A model generated the notes under the pieces. That model saw only the letters and a program-made list of their open reading frames with translations. It had not been told where the DNA came from and made no database searches. Source: Marinobacter halodurans (GTDB lineage Bacteria > Pseudomonadota > Gammaproteobacteria > Pseudomonadales > Oleiphilaceae). From it: a stretch of DNA of 64,000 nt. Position 1 is the first letter of the stretch; each line of letters starts with the position of its first letter. Shown here one piece after another: positions 62,532-64,000 of the stretch. The stretch spans positions 1-64,000 of the forward strand of contig NZ_SJDL01000003.1 of NCBI RefSeq assembly GCF_004327985.1, given 5' to 3'. The position numbers and the translations under genes are program-made.

Positions 62532-64000
62532 ATGAGCGAAGACAAGCGTCGCCGTTATTCGGGTCCCGTGGTCGATGGCCTCGGGAAATCCGCCAGCCGC
62601 GCCATGCTGCGCGCGGTGGGCTTTACCGATGAGGACTTCAAGCGCCCGCAGGTGGGCATCGCCTCCACCTGGAGCAACCTGACCCCCTGCAACATGCACA
62701 TCGACGGCCTGGCCCGGGAGGCCGCCAGTGGTGCCGACGAGGCCGGCGGCAAGAGCCTGATCTTCAACACCATCACGGTATCCGACGGCATCGCCAACGG
62801 CACCGAGGGTATGAAGTATTCGCTGGTGTCGCGGGAGGTGATCGCCGACTCCATCGAAACCGTGGCCGGTTGCGAGGGATTTGACGGCCTGGTGGCCATC
62901 GGCGGCTGCGACAAGAACATGCCGGGCTGCATAATGGGCCTGGCACGCCTGAACCGGCCGTCGGTGTTCGTCTACGGCGGCACCATCCAGCCCGGCGAGA
63001 ACCATACCGACATCATCTCCGTGTTCGAGGCAGTGGGGGCCTACGCCAAGGGTGACATGGACCTGATCCAGGTGAAGCAGATCGAGGAGACGGCGATTCC
63101 CGGGCCGGGTTCCTGTGGCGGTATGTACACCGCCAACACCATGGCCTCGGCCATCGAAGCCATGGGCATGAGCCTGCCGGGCAGCTCGGCGCAGAATGCG
63201 GTCTCGGAAACCAAGGAAGCCGACTGCCGGGCCGCCGGCGCGGCGGTGCTCAACCTGCTGGATAGGGACATCAAGCCCCGCGACATCATGACCCGCAAGG
63301 CGTTCGAGAACGCCATCACTGTGGTTATCGCCCTGGGCGGCTCCACCAACGCTGTACTGCACCTGCTGGCCATGGCCAGCACTGCGGAAGTGGACCTGGA
63401 GATCGACGATTTCGTGCGTATCGGCAAGCGGGTGCCGGTGCTGGCGGACCTGCGCCCCAGTGGCCACTACATGATGTCGGAACTGGTGGCCATCGGCGGC
63501 ATCCAGCCGCTGATGAAAATGCTGCTGGATGCGGGCATGCTGCACGGCGACTGCCTGACCGTCACCGGCCAGACCCTGGCGCAAAACCTGGCCGACGTGG
63601 CGCCCTATCCGGACGGCCAGGCGATCGTGCATGCCCTGGATAACCCGATCAAGAAAGACAGCCACCTGCGGATCCTGCGGGGTAACCTGGCGCCGACCGG
63701 CGCGGTGGCCAAGATCACTGGCAAGGAAGGCACCCACTTTTCCGGCCGGGCGCGGGTGTTCCATTCCGAGGAAGAGGCCCAGGCCCGGATCATGGACGGA
63801 ACCGTGGTGGCCGGTGACGTCCTGGTGATCCGTTACGAGGGCCCCAAGGGCGGACCCGGCATGCGCGAAATGCTGACCCCGACCTCGGCGATCATGGGCA
63901 AGGGGCTGGGAAGCGACGTGGCATTGATCACCGATGGCCGCTTCTCCGGTGGCAGCCATGGTTTCGTGGTGGGCCATATTACCCCGGAGGCCCAGGAGGG
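62532..64000 (+). CDS. ilvD: Dihydroxy-acid dehydratase (partial, 3' end outside window)
   Basis: 489 complete codons, then the window ends; E. coli IlvD is 616 aa, so roughly 125 codons are missing. GGGGGAGA precedes ATG 62532. Signatures: the iron-sulfur region [33 protein letters not shown] with a second Cys, and [10 protein letters not shown]-type [15 protein letters not shown] near the edge. It dehydrates 2,3-dihydroxy acids in isoleucine and valine synthesis. Confidence 0.95.
   Translation, partial: MSEDKRRRYSGPVVDGLGKSASRAMLRAVGFTDEDFKRPQVGIASTWSNLTPCNMHIDGLAREAASGADEAGGKSLIFNTITVSDGIANGTEGMKYSLVSREVIADSIETVAGCEGFDGLVAIGGCDKNMPGCIMGLARLNRPSVFVYGGTIQPGENHTDIISVFEAVGAYAKGDMDLIQVKQIEETAIPGPGSCGGMYTANTMASAIEAMGMSLPGSSAQNAVSETKEADCRAAGAAVLNLLDRDIKPRDIMTRKAFENAITVVIALGGSTNAVLHLLAMASTAEVDLEIDDFVRIGKRVPVLADLRPSGHYMMSELVAIGGIQPLMKMLLDAGMLHGDCLTVTGQTLAQNLADVAPYPDGQAIVHALDNPIKKDSHLRILRGNLAPTGAVAKITGKEGTHFSGRARVFHSEEEAQARIMDGTVVAGDVLVIRYEGPKGGPGMREMLTPTSAIMGKGLGSDVALITDGRFSGGSHGFVVGHITPEAQE

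Noticed and set aside
61860-63977. 705-codon minus-strand frame opposite DUF938 and ilvD
   Set aside because: Antisense shadow; IlvD and DUF938 are intact on the plus strand.

Overview
This window is from a high-GC gammaproteobacterium, most likely a marine or halophilic relative of Marinobacter or Pseudomonas. The basis is gene content: a long-form pstSCAB-phoU operon, rapA, a long membrane-type fadE, the PA2778/PA2779 gene pair, mnmH, a crcB-DUF190 pair, ilvD and FcbT/TakP-type TRAP transporters. The genus is an inference from protein character; no rRNA or tRNA gene is present to confirm it.

Layout. 1-7113 is an accessory RHS (YD-repeat) locus. Parts normally found in one RHS polypeptide are divided over three consecutive genes: an N-terminal DUF6531/YD part (cut by the window edge), a YD core with two golvesin-like domains, and a C-terminal core plus variable tip. 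The second and third genes each have their own ribosome binding site and signal peptide. A four-helix membrane protein, probably immunity, follows the tip. A second, nearly identical copy of the N-terminal gene follows at 5527-7113, giving a direct repeat exactly 6051 bp apart. 7114-7610 is a decayed tail. 7611-16332 looks like hydroxycinnamate (ferulate/p-coumarate) catabolism and uptake: TRAP binding protein, acyl-CoA synthetase, hydroxycinnamoyl-CoA hydratase-lyase, vanillin-type aldehyde dehydrogenase, AraC regulator, thioesterase and TRAP permeases. 16333-22329 is the phosphate-specific transport operon, with a clear Pho box before pstS and a perfect 14-bp hairpin between pstS and pstC.

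22481-34084 is mixed: the PA2778/PA2779 pair, ada-alkA alkylation repair, DUF1428, DUF3047 with an unrecognised lipoprotein, an ECF sigma/anti-sigma pair next to a secreted-repeat lipoprotein, and two LysE-type exporters. 34259-42699 holds a LamB-type porin, a cytosolic 5'-nucleotidase, GFA, HIT, UbiH-family hydroxylase, YbaK-like, MscS, mnmH and a methyltransferase.

42735-42962 (minus strand) carries a strong candidate for an unannotated CsrB/RsmZ-family small RNA: about 15 GGA motifs in about 225 nt, two of them in hairpin loops, a classic terminator, and a GacA/UvrY-type box about 175 bp upstream. The rest is core metabolism and housekeeping: vanZ-like, cysZ-like, rapA, fadE, DUF190-crcB, a cold-shock protein, a DadA-like oxidase, a GDPD phosphodiesterase, plsC-like, a GST-like protein, dienelactone hydrolase, Yip1, TetR, SDR, a 7TM-EAL phosphodiesterase, a DUF938 methyltransferase, and ilvD, which runs off the right edge.

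The two items most worth following are the split, signal-peptide-studded RHS locus with its recombinogenic direct repeat, and the CsrB-like RNA.
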